A DNA stretch of 64,000 bases, from the NCBI GenBank assembly GCA_009746045.1, contig RPFO01000276.1, positions 262,827 through 326,826 of the forward strand, read 5' to 3'. How positions within the stretch are numbered: position 1 is the stretch's first letter; each line of letters starts with the position of its first letter. Source of the stretch: Mesostigma viride (lineage: Eukaryota > Streptophyta > Mesostigmatophyceae > Mesostigmatales > Mesostigmataceae). Below the pieces are notes generated by a model. It was not told the origin of the DNA, ran no database searches, and worked only from the letters and a program-made list of their open reading frames with translations. Below, piece after piece: positions 20,700 through 32,112 of the stretch. The position numbers and the translations under genes were made by a program.

Positions 20700-23585
20700 T
20701 GCCCCATGGTCCAGAGCATGCTGCTGGACGCCAACGCCACGCTACCACCGGGTACTGGTGGATGTCAGCACGCCCCCAACGGTACGGTCTCCAATGCCAA
20801 CACTGAACTTTTTGCTGATTTGCTTACGACATGCGATTTGGTCACTGCCAACACCCGCTTTCCACATAGTCCAGATGCTTTGGTCACACACACCTCGCCA
20901 ACTGGCACTGAACGCTGCATTGACTATGTTGTAATGCGCAAGCGTCATCAAGGATCTGTACTAGCTGCTCGCTCGCATGTGATCCCCCTGGTGCGCTCCG
21001 ATCATCGCATCGTCACCGCCCGCATCCGCCTGCGATTCCCCTCGCCCTTTCGTAAGCACGTGGCACCACCTGATTTGCGCACACTTCAGTTGCTCGAGAA
21101 ATCTGACGACGCTCTGGAGGACTTCCCTGAAAAACGCGCCCACAAGCGCGCCGCAGAGGCGTTCGTCAACGCGCTGGACATCCCGGCCAGCCACGCCCAG
21201 CTGCTCGCTGCTGGCCCGGCATCGGCCCTTCGGCACCTCGCTGACAAGCTGCCCGCGGCCGGGGCCCTACTGCCCCCCCGCCGCCCGCCCCGCTTCACCA
21301 GCCTGCACCGGCTCCCCGCCGTCATCCAGGCCCGGCAAGCCCTGCGCGACAACAGCGACCCCGCCCGCTACGCCCGCCTCAAAGCCGATTACCACTCGGC
21401 CATCCGGCAGGCGACCAAGGAGCAGGAGGACCTTCATGTCCGCGAGTACTTCGCCCACCTCAAGGACCAGCACGGCAAGTACGCCTGGACCCGCCTGCGT
21501 CACGCCCAACGGCCCGCCGGCGGCGCGCAGCCGGCGCCGCGGACGCTCTCTGGCTCACCGCAGCAGCAGCTCGACCAGTGGTATTCCTCCCAGTCCCGGC
21601 TGCTCGGCGCCCCACCGCCGCCTCCGCCGCTTGGCCCTCTGGCGGCCGCACGCCTGGCAGTAGCACCGGCGGACGTCCCTGCGCCGCCCACGCCGCCCGC
21701 CGCTGAGCAGGACTACACGTACCCAGCCCTGACGGAACCCCTGGCCGACCCCAACGAGCTCCCGCCGTTTACCGAGCTCGAGCTGAGCACCGCCGCCAAG
21801 CAACTCCGCTTCTATGCCGCCGTTGGACCTGACCAGCTCCCAGCCCCGGTGATTTAAAAGCTGACGGCGCTCACGGGGTTCCTGCTTGACGTCTGCAACC
21901 GGATCCTGCTTGCCGACGCGCCGCCGATTCCTGAGTGGCAGCACAGCTACCGTATTATGCTGTACAAAAACAAAGGTTCCCCTGACGACCCCGCCAACTA
22001 CAGAGGAGTCTGCATCCAGAGCGCCGCACTTAAGTTGTTCATGCGCATGATCCTCAACCGCCTTCGTTCTGCCCTCGACTGTCACCTTGGGGAAAGTCAA
22101 ATGGGCTTCCGTCCTGGGCGCAACACCGTCATGGCCATCTTCGTCGCGCGTCGCCTCTTCGAGGAAATCGCTCTCCTGCAACCTGGTGAGTTTCCCGCCA
22201 TCTTCATCTTCGTCGACTTCATCAAGCAAGGCTTTTGATTCTGTCCTCTGGGACGCTCTATTATGGGCTGTACTTGCTCGCGCTCGCGTCCCCACTCGGC
22301 CTGATTACCGTCATCCGCACGCTGTATGAGGGGTCGACCACTTCGGTGCGCACTCAACACGGCATTACCCCGCCCTGCCCACTGCAGACTGGCGTCTGGC
22401 AGGGTTGCGTCCTGTCGCCGTAGGTACCTGTTTATTATTGTAGTGGATTATGTTATGCGCCAGGCACGTGCTCGCTTTGCTAGCATTGCAGGCCGTGCCC
22501 GTGGCCTAGCGATCACGAACGAGCTTGGGGAATTAAGGGGGGCCGACTAACAAGTAGAATTTACTAGCTGACCTCATTTATGCCGACGACATCACGCTCA
22601 TCGAGAAGCCGGAGTCTGCCCAACTTTTGCTGGACTGCCTGGCGCTCGAGGCTCGGGCGGTTGGTCTAGAAATCAGCCCCAAAACGGAGGCCCTGGCCCT
22701 CGGCATGGCAGGGCCCCCACCCACACTCCGCCTCTTAGACGATGCCGAGGTCAACTACCCTCCTTCAGGCCGCTTCAAGCTGCTCGGCAGTTGGCTTCCC
22801 GACTGCGAGGACGACATGACGACACGGATCGGCATGGCGTGGGCGCACCTCCATGACCACCGCCGCTGGTGGAGCAACCCCGCCCTACCCCGGATCGTCA
22901 ATTAAGCGTGACCTCTTCAAGGTCGTCATTCTGACGATCCTGACCTACGGCGCCGAGACGTGGACACTGATGCAGGAGCTGGAGCAACGACTCGACGGCG
23001 CCGTCACCAAGATGCTGCGCAAGGCCCTTAACATCCCCTTTGGTTTGCACATTAGTAATGAGGATTTGTACGCTGATTTGCCCTATGTTTCCCACATTAT
23101 TAGGCACAGACGCCTGGGCCTAGCCGGGCACCTGGCCCGCACAGATCAGGTAGATACATCAGATAGACTAGCTGGCACCAAGCCCGCCCAGCCTGGGCGA
23201 TATGTTCTCACCTGGCGTGCCCCCGGCCGCGCGCGGCACGGGCCGCCACCCGTGGACTTTTCGTGATAGACTCGGCATGTACGTGTGCTACACTAGACGT
23301 GACGGGCTCACCCCCGGGCAGCCTCCTGGTTTGTCTGTAATATGGAGGCAGATGGTGCGCAAGGATAGATGGCAAGTAGTGATGAAGGAGACCACCCACA
23401 AGCCTGTGGGGGCTCCGCGTGTGACCAAGTATGGCATTCATAGCGATTCGGGCCGCGGTGCCCACACCCCTGTAACTAGGACCTAGATAACTTATACCAT
23501 CCATTCCATCCCATGTTCCGCTCCCACTGAGGACTTATGCTCACGTGACGCAGTCACGTGTCTATTAATTAATTAATTAATTAAT
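20700..23585 (+). mobile_element. LINE family A, copy 1 (5'-truncated, degraded L1-like non-LTR retrotransposon)
   Basis: Order: C-terminal part of an apurinic-type endonuclease (IDYVV, then VRSDHRIVTARI), linker, reverse transcriptase (GFRPGRNT, FVDFIKAFDSV, WQGCVLSP / YLFIIVVDYVM, LIYADDITLIE), C-terminal region, 3' UTR and an ATTA-repeat tail at 23562-23585. The endonuclease start is missing, as usual after incomplete reverse transcription. Frame breaks include a TAA at 21855, CAAG duplicated at ~22226, TAGG inserted at ~22421, and TTAA insertions near 22535 and 22903. The copy cannot encode an intact protein. Confidence 0.9.
20706..23266 (+). pseudogene. LINE-A ORF2 remnant (endonuclease C-term + reverse transcriptase)
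   Basis: Longest intact piece 20706-21857 (383 aa: endonuclease end and linker, ending at the shared TAA). Further pieces are 21957-22238 (RT fingers), 22627-22905 and 22853-23266 (thumb and C-terminal domain with LFKVVILTILTYGAETWT and RRLGLAGHLAR). YADD is at ~22580. ORF2 nicks target DNA and copies its RNA into the genome. Confidence 0.85.
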
Positions 23586-24102
23586 GGTCCAGAGCCCACA
23601 GATAGGCTTGGAACACACACATTTAGAGGCGCCCGGTTTGGGAGAATATAAAGGCCTGGTTGTCTCCTTGATAAATAAATAAATTAATTAAACACGTGCT
23701 CCCGTTGGGGAGTCACGGAGCACTGAAGTGCTTTTAATCCCTGTGTGTGCACTACAGGAGAGTGGGCAGAGACCCCCATGCAGTCTCCTTCATGCCAAAG
23801 GCATGCCACAGCTGCATTCGGGCGCGCTAGCTAAAAGGACATGCTACCGATCCGGCATACTGTGGGTGCAATAAGACCCATGTGAGCGTGGCATAACAAG
23901 TATAGCGTGGGCAAGGAATCTGAACATAGCCAGGGCATAGCATGGCTGTACTAGGACTAGGCTAAGGCTATGGCTGGTTGTTGTGTACCGTGCGTTGGCG
24001 GCACGTGACTAGGTATGTTGGCACAGCTAGGCAAACATTCTAAGCATGGCTGCCTTAGCGGCAGTGACTACCAATGGATACAATATCTAGGCTATTGCTA
24101 TT
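23586..24102. repeat. Dispersed repeat region (LINE/SINE debris)
   Basis: 23630-23790 resembles 49165-49190 and 49870-49925 (GGTTGTCTCCTTGATAA, and TTTTAATCCCTGTGTGTGCA with GGGCAGAGACCC). 23850-23900 resembles 15315-15350 and 53710-53760. No ORF. Confidence 0.5.
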
Positions 24103-24684
24103 CTAGCCCGCTGGGGGCGACCACATCTTGTGGTTGATCATCAGGTCCCCGCCCCTCCAGTACACCTTGGGCTTCTGGGGGTCCTGCTTATGGCGAAGGT
24201 ATTCCGGCCACAGGTCGCGTCGCTGCTGTTGCTGAGCGGGGGTCAGGTCGTCATCCAGCGTCCAGGTGAGGTCGTGCAACCTCTTGCGACGAGAGAGGAA
24301 CCGCTGCTTATCCTCAGGGGAGGGGAAGGTGAGCAGGACTGGTGGGGGAGCCGCCTTGTCCCGCGAGTGGGGAAGGCGGTGGCACCCACGCAGTTCTACC
24401 TCACCTACCAGGCCCATGAGGGTAAGAAGCTGGTTCTTGAGCTCGTCAGCAAGGGAGGTTGACGTCTCACCTGGCTTCTGGGGGAAGCGACGTAGCACCA
24501 CTCGGCACTCGCGGCGAGCGCGGTCCGTGACCTCCCGTTGCTGGGCCTGGCGGTGGTCCTCCAGCTCCTGGAGCTTCGTGGCGATGGCGTCGGTGGTGGA
24601 GGCGGTCGCTGACCGCAGCAGGTCCGCGTAGGAGAGCGGCGGGAGGTCACCATCATCATGAGGTCGCCTTTCTAAGACGCACAT
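24103..24684 (-). CDS. LINE ORF1 protein (L1-type nucleic-acid-binding protein)
   Basis: 193 aa. Residues ~25-60 are a predicted coiled coil. Next is an RRM-like part (CRVVLRRFP, LVGEVELRGCHRLP, PPPVLLTFPSPEDKQRFL) and a C-terminal part with WTLDDDLTPAQQQQRRDLWP, YLRHKQ and VYWRGGDLMINHKMW. This is the layout of L1 ORF1p, the RNA chaperone that coats LINE RNA. The frame is intact but the N-terminus is short, so the true start may be lost. No ORF2 follows it downstream. It lies head to head, 35 bp from the next ORF1. Confidence 0.75.
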   Translation of the reverse strand: MCVLERRPHDDGDLPPLSYADLLRSATASTTDAIATKLQELEDHRQAQQREVTDRARRECRVVLRRFPQKPGETSTSLADELKNQLLTLMGLVGEVELRGCHRLPHSRDKAAPPPVLLTFPSPEDKQRFLSRRKRLHDLTWTLDDDLTPAQQQQRRDLWPEYLRHKQDPQKPKVYWRGGDLMINHKMWSPPAG

Positions 24685-25357
24685 GCTGATATAATTTTCC
24701 GAATCTACTTACGCAATATATGACGAGCAAACGCCCCTCGACGCAACGCAGTTTGGCGGATGCGCTCGGCCATGAAAATCCGTCTGCAGCTCAGGCTGCA
24801 GCTTCGCCCTCAGGTCCGGCAGGCAGTGGTGACACTAGTCGTGCACTGGTGGTCGCCCAGCAACCTCCCGGGCTCAATGCCTCGCCATCGGCATCGCCTG
24901 ACCCTAAACGCGCCCGCTCAGCCGACAAAACAGGAGGGTCTTCACGCCCCTCAGAACCGCGCTTTCGGCCCCGGCCTTTCCAGGTCGATGATTACGACTG
25001 GACCAACATGTCTCCGACCGCTGCTATAACATTCGGCGACTACGCTTCGCTTTACGACCTGTGCCTCCATCTCCACGACAACAATCATACCACCTCCACC
25101 ACCTCCACCATTGCGGCACAATTACTCAAGCAACAAGCCCTCGACCTTCGCGAGGAGGCCGAGCTCGACAAGCGCAGCCACAATGTCATCGTCAAGCACC
25201 TAGGACCAGCCGGCAGGTGAGACCCCGACGAGCCTTCTCATGGCGACATTCTTGCCCCCATGCAACTCACTGGTGAGCTGCAGATGTCGGCTGTCCGCCT
25301 TCCCCGCGCGCGGGGTAAGGCTGGCCTGGCACCTGTGCTCCCGTCACCTTTAATTAA

Positions 25358-27074
25358 CCCTTCAATTGTGTCAACTGGAACCGCCAGAACGGACTGAGTA
25401 TGGGCATCTTAGTAAGTATGAGAGTATCTAGCCAAATAACATTTTCTGGCCCACCCTTGGAACCAAGGATGCTTTTATATCAAATAACTTTGGGGTCATG
25501 TCATTGGTCACATATCTATGCCCCACAGCTGCTATAAATAGCACCCCCCCCAAGGGGGTACGGTGCATATGGGGTTCAAGAGATATATAATGCAATATGG
25601 ACCATTTCTCAAAATCTGCCGACCCTGGCCCTTTGAGGGGAGTTTAAGATAATCACAGGCATGCCATAGATGCATTCACAACATGACATGCCATAGAACT
25701 GCACAGGCTAGCTAGCATACAGCCCAAAATAGCTCAGACCGTTATAACGGGTGCAGTTATTTTGGGGTGTCTTGCTAGCACTACCGTATAGGCATTCAAT
25801 TCCAACGTGGCACAAAACATCATAGATGGCCACACATGGATTCCCAAACACATTTCCAGCTTTAAAGTCACAACATCATGCTATACAACAAGTATAAAGC
25901 TTGTGCCAAGGCCCCAAACCAAGCGTATAACGGGTTCACAAGGAGCTACATTATCAATGCATCCAACACACTGTAAAGCAATTCCAATGATTGGCAATGA
26001 TAGAAAAAACAAAAGAACTAACCTGGTTATGCTTCCATGCAAGCAGGCCCTGGCCATTCATGTTTCTTGCATGCATTATGGACGCACAAGCAGAAGGATA
26101 ACTTGGGCCAGCAAACCAAGAAGCAATGCCTAGAGCTGGCCAGAAAACCACTTGTCTCGCTATGTCTGTGCAGGGAAAAGCATCCCGTTATCAAGCCCAC
26201 CATGTTTAGAGACAATACCAAACGCTACTTCACTGGTTTCGTTGAAGCCTCAGCTAATAGCAATCAAATCTGGTCCAAAATCTGCGTGACATAGTGGTAT
26301 TCCCCAACCATCACAAGCGAACGCGTACAAGCACTAAAGCAACAAAACGACAAGCAAAAACCATCGATTACATGTCTACAACTAGTTTATAAACGATAGG
26401 ACGACTTGGTACTGTAATGTATAAACGCTAACACGTTAATACGTACCAGGTCGAAACCGCAGATTACCTGCTGTGCGGGAGCCATCACTCCCACCTCACG
26501 GACATAGCCTCGAACCTTTCCTGGCCGTCATCGCTAATAAAACATGTCAAGAATAACGTAGCAAGTCTATCCACGCGCAAATATATGGACGTTTGCTGCC
26601 GAACAACAGGTAGCATACGCACTGTCACCGCCTGACCGCTGACAGGATCTGCCGCACCGATTAGAACCTAGAGACATACTTGCGCACATCCAGACGCTTC
26701 ACGGCCAGAGATATAACCTTTATAACACTCAAGGATAATTACTACAAGATTTGAGTTCAAAATTCCAAGCCATGCTCTCGTACCAGTCATTTGCCTGCAC
26801 CGCCATAGCCGCGGACGTCAATTATTTTCATTCACGTCGGTCCCGTTTGACCATGGTACCCCCCCAGCTTTGATTGAGTATATCTCCCTGGCCAGTTGTC
26901 CAAAGTACGGTCTGAATAGCGCCAGGCAAAGCTTACATCTAGATCTTTCGATCCCCCCAGGTTTGACCGTTGAATTATTTTTGGCGCGGCGCCTGGTTCT
27001 GCCACAAACTCAGTCCGTTAGAGTGGCGCGAGTTCAACTGGCGCCACGAAAACGGACTCAGTACAAATTAAGGG
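25358..27074. mobile_element. 1717-bp TTAA-target transposon (piggyBac-type ends), non-autonomous
   Basis: Flanked by TTAA at 25354-25357 and 27075-27078. The left end CCCTTCAATT and the right end (read inward on minus) CCCTTAATT form short inverted repeats, as in piggyBac elements (TTAACCC). Subterminal inverted blocks ACTCAGTCCGTT / AACGGACTCAGT lie at ~27009-27061, and a related AACGGACTGAGTA at ~25388. No ORF over ~110 codons, so it is probably moved in trans. The 3' 650 bp is homologous to 49200-49869. Confidence 0.75.
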
Positions 27075-27108
27075 TTAAGTACATGGGGGACAAGCTGGCG
27101 TTCCTTAA

Positions 27109-28826
27109 CTCGTCGTCTGTCCCTGGTCCTAATTTTAGGACTGAGTTCAACTCAGTCCTAATTTTAGGACCTAATTTTGAGGTTTTGTAGAAAATTCGCC
27201 CCGGTCGGAATATTTGGCAGAAAATTTTTCTCAAAATTTATTCAAATACTACGTGAAAAGATCTTTCTTGGACATATTTTTGGGATTTTTTTGGATTTGG
27301 TTTGGGCGTCTAACCGTACGGTGAAAGTACAGGTGGTAAGGGTACATTTTCACGCGAAACGTGAGTTCCGGAAATGCACGACCTAGCCATGGCGGCTTGC
27401 GCCCATGCATGCAGTTTACGTTTTCGGACGATTTTGCGGGCCAAACCCAGGAAATAGATTTTTTATGTCCTAAAGATGATACAAGTGAATTTTAACCTCG
27501 CGGGAATGCGATTTGCTGGGTGTCGGCACTGTTCTTGCTGGAAAAATCTGCGATTAGGCAGGTCGACGGAATGGATTACTACAATTGATTCCCGGATCAA
27601 ATCGAAGGGTTTATAGGTTTCTTTCTACCTTTTATCATGTATTGTCGTAGATTAAGTCTAGTGGCAGTAAAGATTTGATGATTTCGACCACTCTGTCACG
27701 TCATGGTTTGTGTGCCGCAAAGTGCCACTTTTGCAGGCACCGCCTGGGCCAAGGTAACGCCAGCCGTGCCAGGTAAAGCTGGAATATCGCTGCTTCATCG
27801 TTTCTTGGTATTCTTACATGAGTTTAAACTTGCGATGCGCTGTCAGTTTTGAGTCTTGCTGCTCTTTCTTGACCGTTGCCTGCCCCTCTCTAAAACCATC
27901 TTTTTAGATGATCTTACCAGGCATTTGCCTTACCGTAGCGTGGCTGTACAAGGTTTTAGGTGCTGAATGGGTTAAAACACTTTCATAGATGTTAGTTATT
28001 CTCTTGCTATGTTCATACTGCATGATTGTGTGGTCATGGGCTGCGTCAAGGGTACTGTCAAGCTTATACGGGTGAGTGAAAAATCATGGTGATAAACCAC
28101 TGTCATCATGTGCCAGCAGGTATCTTGGCCATGTCATGGCAAGGTAATACAGTTTTATCCATGTCCATTCTTGTAAAGAACAATTAAATGTGACTAACCT
28201 ACCCATTATATCGGTGGTTATTACTTATAATACATCCCTTTGTAGCTACATATCCATACGCATTCCCTACATGTATGCATAGGCTTTCACACATACTAAG
28301 GTACAATATAACTGCAATATGATGATGCAAGTATGTTTTCCTATTATGCCTGAAGGGAAATGGGCTGATTGACATGGTTTGTGGCCACGCTACTATGTAG
28401 TATGACCGCACTTACATGCTTGCAAATTGCTAGCATGGCCCAGTCCTATGTATAGGACTGGCAGTATTTGGCGTGTTTCAGGCAGTGCCAGTGGCCAAAT
28501 TGAGTCCAGTTTTTTGCCACAGGTCAAGAACTATATTGTTGACATGCCTGTATTTTTTTAACATGCATATGGAATTTATTCAATTTTTGCCACTCATGCT
28601 TCCACACAAAAATGCAAATTCGCCGACGGTGCTATACATCAATGTAATTTTTAGGAGTTTGGGTCAAGTTTTCACTGATGTAGTATTTTTGCCAGGAAGA
28701 GGACATCAAATACTCCATAGACCCACATCTAAGCATCTTGGATGGACCCCCCACCTAGTCACTACACACGGTTGAAAAAGGTCAACTCAGTCCTATTATT
28801 AGGACTGAGTTGGGACAGACGACGAG
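27109..28826. mobile_element. 1718-bp TTAA-target transposon, second family, non-autonomous
   Basis: Flanked by TTAA at 27105-27108 and 28827-28830. Terminal inverted repeats CTCGTCGTCTGTCCC / GGGACAGACGACGAG are perfect over 15 bp. Just inside each lies a small palindrome (AACTCAGTCCTA...TAGGACTGAGTT). No transposase ORF. The interior matches the element at 50732-52440 (GGTGTCGGCA.GTTCTTGCTG, CTGGGCCAAGGTAACGCCA, GGTAAAGCT). Confidence 0.85.
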
Positions 28827-29149
28827 TTAAATGCCGCAAGAAGCTCTCGGAGACTCGCTTCACGCTGGGCGACGACTTGACCCTGGCCCTGCAACAGCGG
28901 CGACGCGAGCTATGGCCGACCTACCTTCAGCTCCGGCAGCGCGCAGGGGGGAAGCCGGTGTACTGGAGGGGGGCGGTCATCCACGTTGACCACAAGCCCT
29001 CATGGCAGGCCCCTCCTGCCACCTCAGACTAGGGAACATATACCAGTAGTGTAGATTAGTCAGGCTTAGCCTAGCATGTGGCCCACGCGCATGTGCGCCC
29101 ATAATGCCCCCCATGGATGATGCCTTCATTCAGTATTTAGCTACGCCAT

Positions 29150-30016
29150 GCCTACAATGCGCATGATCCTCAACCGCCTTCGTTCTGCTCTCGACTGTCA
29201 CCTTGGGGACAGTCAAATGGGCTTCCGTCCTGGGCGCAACACCGTCATGGCCATCTTCGTCGCGCGTCGCCTCTTCGAGGAAATCGCTCAGTCTCCTGCA
29301 CCCTGGTGAGTTTCCCGGGCCATCTTCATCTTCGTCGACTTCATCAAGCAAGGCTTTTGATTCTGTCCTCTGGGACGCTCTATTATGGGCTGTACTTGCT
29401 CGCGCTCGCGTCCCCACTCCCCTGATTACCGTCATCCGCACGCTGTATGAGGGGTCGACCACTTCGGTGCGCACTCAACACGGCATTACCCCGCCATGCC
29501 CACTGCAGACTGGCGTCTGGCAGGGTTCAGTGCGTCCTGTCGCCGTAGGTACCTGTTTATTATTGTAGAGGATTATGTTATGCGCCAGGCACGTGCTCGC
29601 TTTGCTAGCATCACGGGCCGTGCCCCTGGCCTAGCGATCACGAACGAGCTTGGGGGGCCGACTAACAAGTAGAATTTACTAGCTGACCTCATTTATGCCG
29701 ACGACATCACGCTCATCGAGAAGCCGGAGTCTGCCCAACTTTGGCTGGACTGCCTGGCGCTCGAGGCTCTGGCGGTTGGTCTAGAAATCAGCCTCAAAAC
29801 GGAGGCCCTGGCCCTCGGCATGGCAGGGCCCCCACCCACACTCCGCCTCTTAGACGATGCCGAGGTCAACTACCCTCCTTCAGGCCGCTTCAAGCTGCTC
29901 GGCAGTTGGCTTCCCGACACGGATCCACCAGCGGCGGTGGTCATGGAGGTGCGCCCACGCCATGCCGATCCGTGTCGGGAAGCCGCGGTGCCCACACCCC
30001 TGTAACTAGGACCTAG
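29150..30016 (+). mobile_element. LINE family A, copy 2 (short, rearranged)
   Basis: Starts inside RT (MILNRLRS) and runs with GFRPGRNT to YADD. It then has an internal inverted block at ~29921-29985 (reverse complement of the segment coding IGMAWAHLHDHRRWW in the other copies) before the 3' UTR. Several 2-4-nt insertions (CAGT at ~29290 and ~29526, GG at ~29319) disrupt frames. It shares CAAG and TAGG insertions with copy 1. Confidence 0.85.
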
Positions 30017-30204
30017 ATTAATTAATTAATAGACACGTGACTGCGTCACGTGAGCATAAGTCCTCAGTGGGAGGGGAACATGGGATGGAATGGATGGTAT
30101 AGGGAGGACCTAGATAGCTTATACCATCCATTCCATCCCATGTTCCCCTCCCACTGAGGACTTATGCTCACGTGACGCAGTCACGTGTCTATTAATTAAT
30201 TAAT
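30017..30204. repeat. Perfect palindrome made of two LINE-A 3' tails
   Basis: Arm 30017-30100 is the exact reverse complement of 30121-30204 (84 bp each, 20-bp spacer). Each arm runs from the ATACCATCCATTCC part of the LINE-A 3' UTR through ACTGAGGACTTATGCTCACG and CACGTGACGCAGTCACGTG to the (ATTA)n tail. Confidence 0.95.
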
Positions 30205-30706
30205 TAATGCCTACAATGGGACCTCCCATGGATGTTGCAGTCAGCATTTAGCCATGCTATGCCTAAGCAGGGAGCTACTCTCTGCTGAGATGCCATGTGT
30301 ACACCAGCTATAGCCTAGCCACATACCTTCCACCCCATATGTCATGCAGGCCTTCTAGGCCCTCTCCTCAAGCCGCCTTGTGTGCTTGTGCTTGTTTAGG
30401 AGGCATGAACCATCACCGGCGGACGTCCCTGCGCCGCCCACGCCGCCCGCCGCTGAGCAGGACTACACGTACCCAGCCCTGACGGAACCCCTGGCCCACC
30501 CCAACGAGCTCCCGCCGTTCACCGAGCTCGAGCTGAGCACCGCCGCCAAGCAACTCCGCTTCTATGCTGCCGTTGGACCTGACCAGCTCCCAGCCCCGGT
30601 GATTTAAAAGCTGACGGCGCTCACGGGGTTCCTGCTTGACGTCTGCAACCGGATCCTGCTTGCCGACGCGCCGCCGATTCCTGAGTGGCAGCACAGCTAC
30701 CGTATT

Positions 30707-32112
30707 ATGCTGTACAAAAACAAAGGTTCCCCTGACGACCCCGCCAACTACAGAGGAGTCTGCATCCAGAGCGCCGCACTTAAGTTGTTCATGCGCATGA
30801 TCCTCAACCGCCTTCGTTCTGCCCTCGACTGTCACCTTGGGGAAAGTCAAATGGGCTTCCGTCCTGGGCGCAACACCGTCATGGCCATCTTCGTCGCGCG
30901 TCGCCTCTTCGAGGAAATCGCTCTCCTGCAACCTGGTGAGTTTCCCGCCATCCTGATCTTCGTCGACTTCATCAAGGCTTTTGATTCTGTCCTCTGGGAC
31001 GCTCTATTATGGGCTGTACTTGCTCGCGCTCGCGTCCCCACTCCCCTGATTACCGTCATCCGCACGCTGTATGAGGGGTCGACCACTTCGGTGCGCACTC
31101 AACACGGCATTACCCCGCCCTGCCCACTGCAGACCGGCGTCTGGCAGGGTTGCGTCCTGTCGCCGTAGGTACCTGTTTATTATTGTAGTGGATTATGTTA
31201 TGCGCCAGGCACGTGCTCGCTTTGCCTAGCATTGCAGGCCGTGCCCCTGGCCTAGCGATCACGAACGAGCTTGGGGAAGGGGGGCCGACTAACAAGCAGA
31301 ATTTACTAGCTGACCTCATTTATGCCGACGACATCACGCTCATCGAGAAGCCGGAGTCTGCCCAACTTTTGCTGGACTGCCTGGCGCTCGAGGCTCGGGC
31401 GGTTGGTCTAGAAATCAGCCCCAAAACGGAGGCCCTGGCCCTCGGCATGGCAGGGCCCCCACCCACACTCCGCCTCTTAGACGATGCCGAGGTCAACTAC
31501 CCTCCTTCAGGCCGCTTCAAGCTGCTCGGCAGTTGGCTTCCCGACTGCGAGGACGACATGACGACACGGATCGGCATGGCGTGGGCGCACCTCCATGACC
31601 ACCGCCGCTGGTGGAGCAACCCCGCCCTACCCCGGATCGTCAAGCGTGACCTCTTCAAGGTCGTCATTCTGACGATCCTGACCTACGGCGCCGAGACGTG
31701 GACACTGATGCAGGAGCTGGAGCAACGACTCGACGGCGCCGTCACCAAGATGCTGCGCAAGGCCCTCAACATCCCCTTTGGTTTGCACATTAGTAATGAG
31801 GATTTGTACGCTGATTTGCCCTATGTTTCCCACATTATTAGGCACAGGCGCCTGGGCCTAGCCGGGCACCTGGCCCGCACAGATCAGGTAGATACATCAG
31901 ATAGACTAGCTGGCACCAAGCCCGCCCAGCCTGGGCGATATGTCCTCACCTGGCGTGCCCCCGGCCGCGCGCGGCAGGGCCGCCACCCGTGGACTTTTCG
32001 TGATAGACTCGGCATGGACATGTGCTACACTAGACGTGACGGGCTCACCCCCGGGCAGCCTCCTGGTTTGTCTGTAATATGGAGGCAGATGGTGCGCAAC
32101 TATCCTAGCTAA
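30707..32112 (+). pseudogene. LINE-A reverse transcriptase remnant
   Basis: Frame 1 (30707-31168): YRGVCIQSAALKLFMRMILN, GFRPGRNTVMAIFVARRLFE, FVDFIKAFDSVLWDALLWAV, ending at WQGCVLSP with a TAG. Frame 2 (31195-32112): LADLIYADDITLIE, RFKLLGSWLP, LFKVVILTILTYGAETWT, RRLGLAGHLAR and WTFRDRLG. Only the 4-nt TAGG insertion separates the two halves of RT. Confidence 0.85.

Larger units (their letters stand above)
24720..29032 (+). pseudogene. LINE ORF1 split by two TTAA elements
   Basis: Pieces: 24720-25357, 27075-27108 and 28827-29032. The N-terminal piece is Ser/Pro/Ala-rich with a basic patch, then helical (QQALDLREEAELDKRSHNVI). It ends at a TGA at 25218; a later frame has LPRARGKAG. With both TTAA elements left out and one TTAA kept at each site, the reading runs APVTFKYMGDKLAFLKCRKK and on to FTLGDDLT..., matching TFKTPADKISFLRRRKR at 53960-54010. 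Two frame breaks remain before the insertions, so the host copy is itself dead. Confidence 0.75.
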
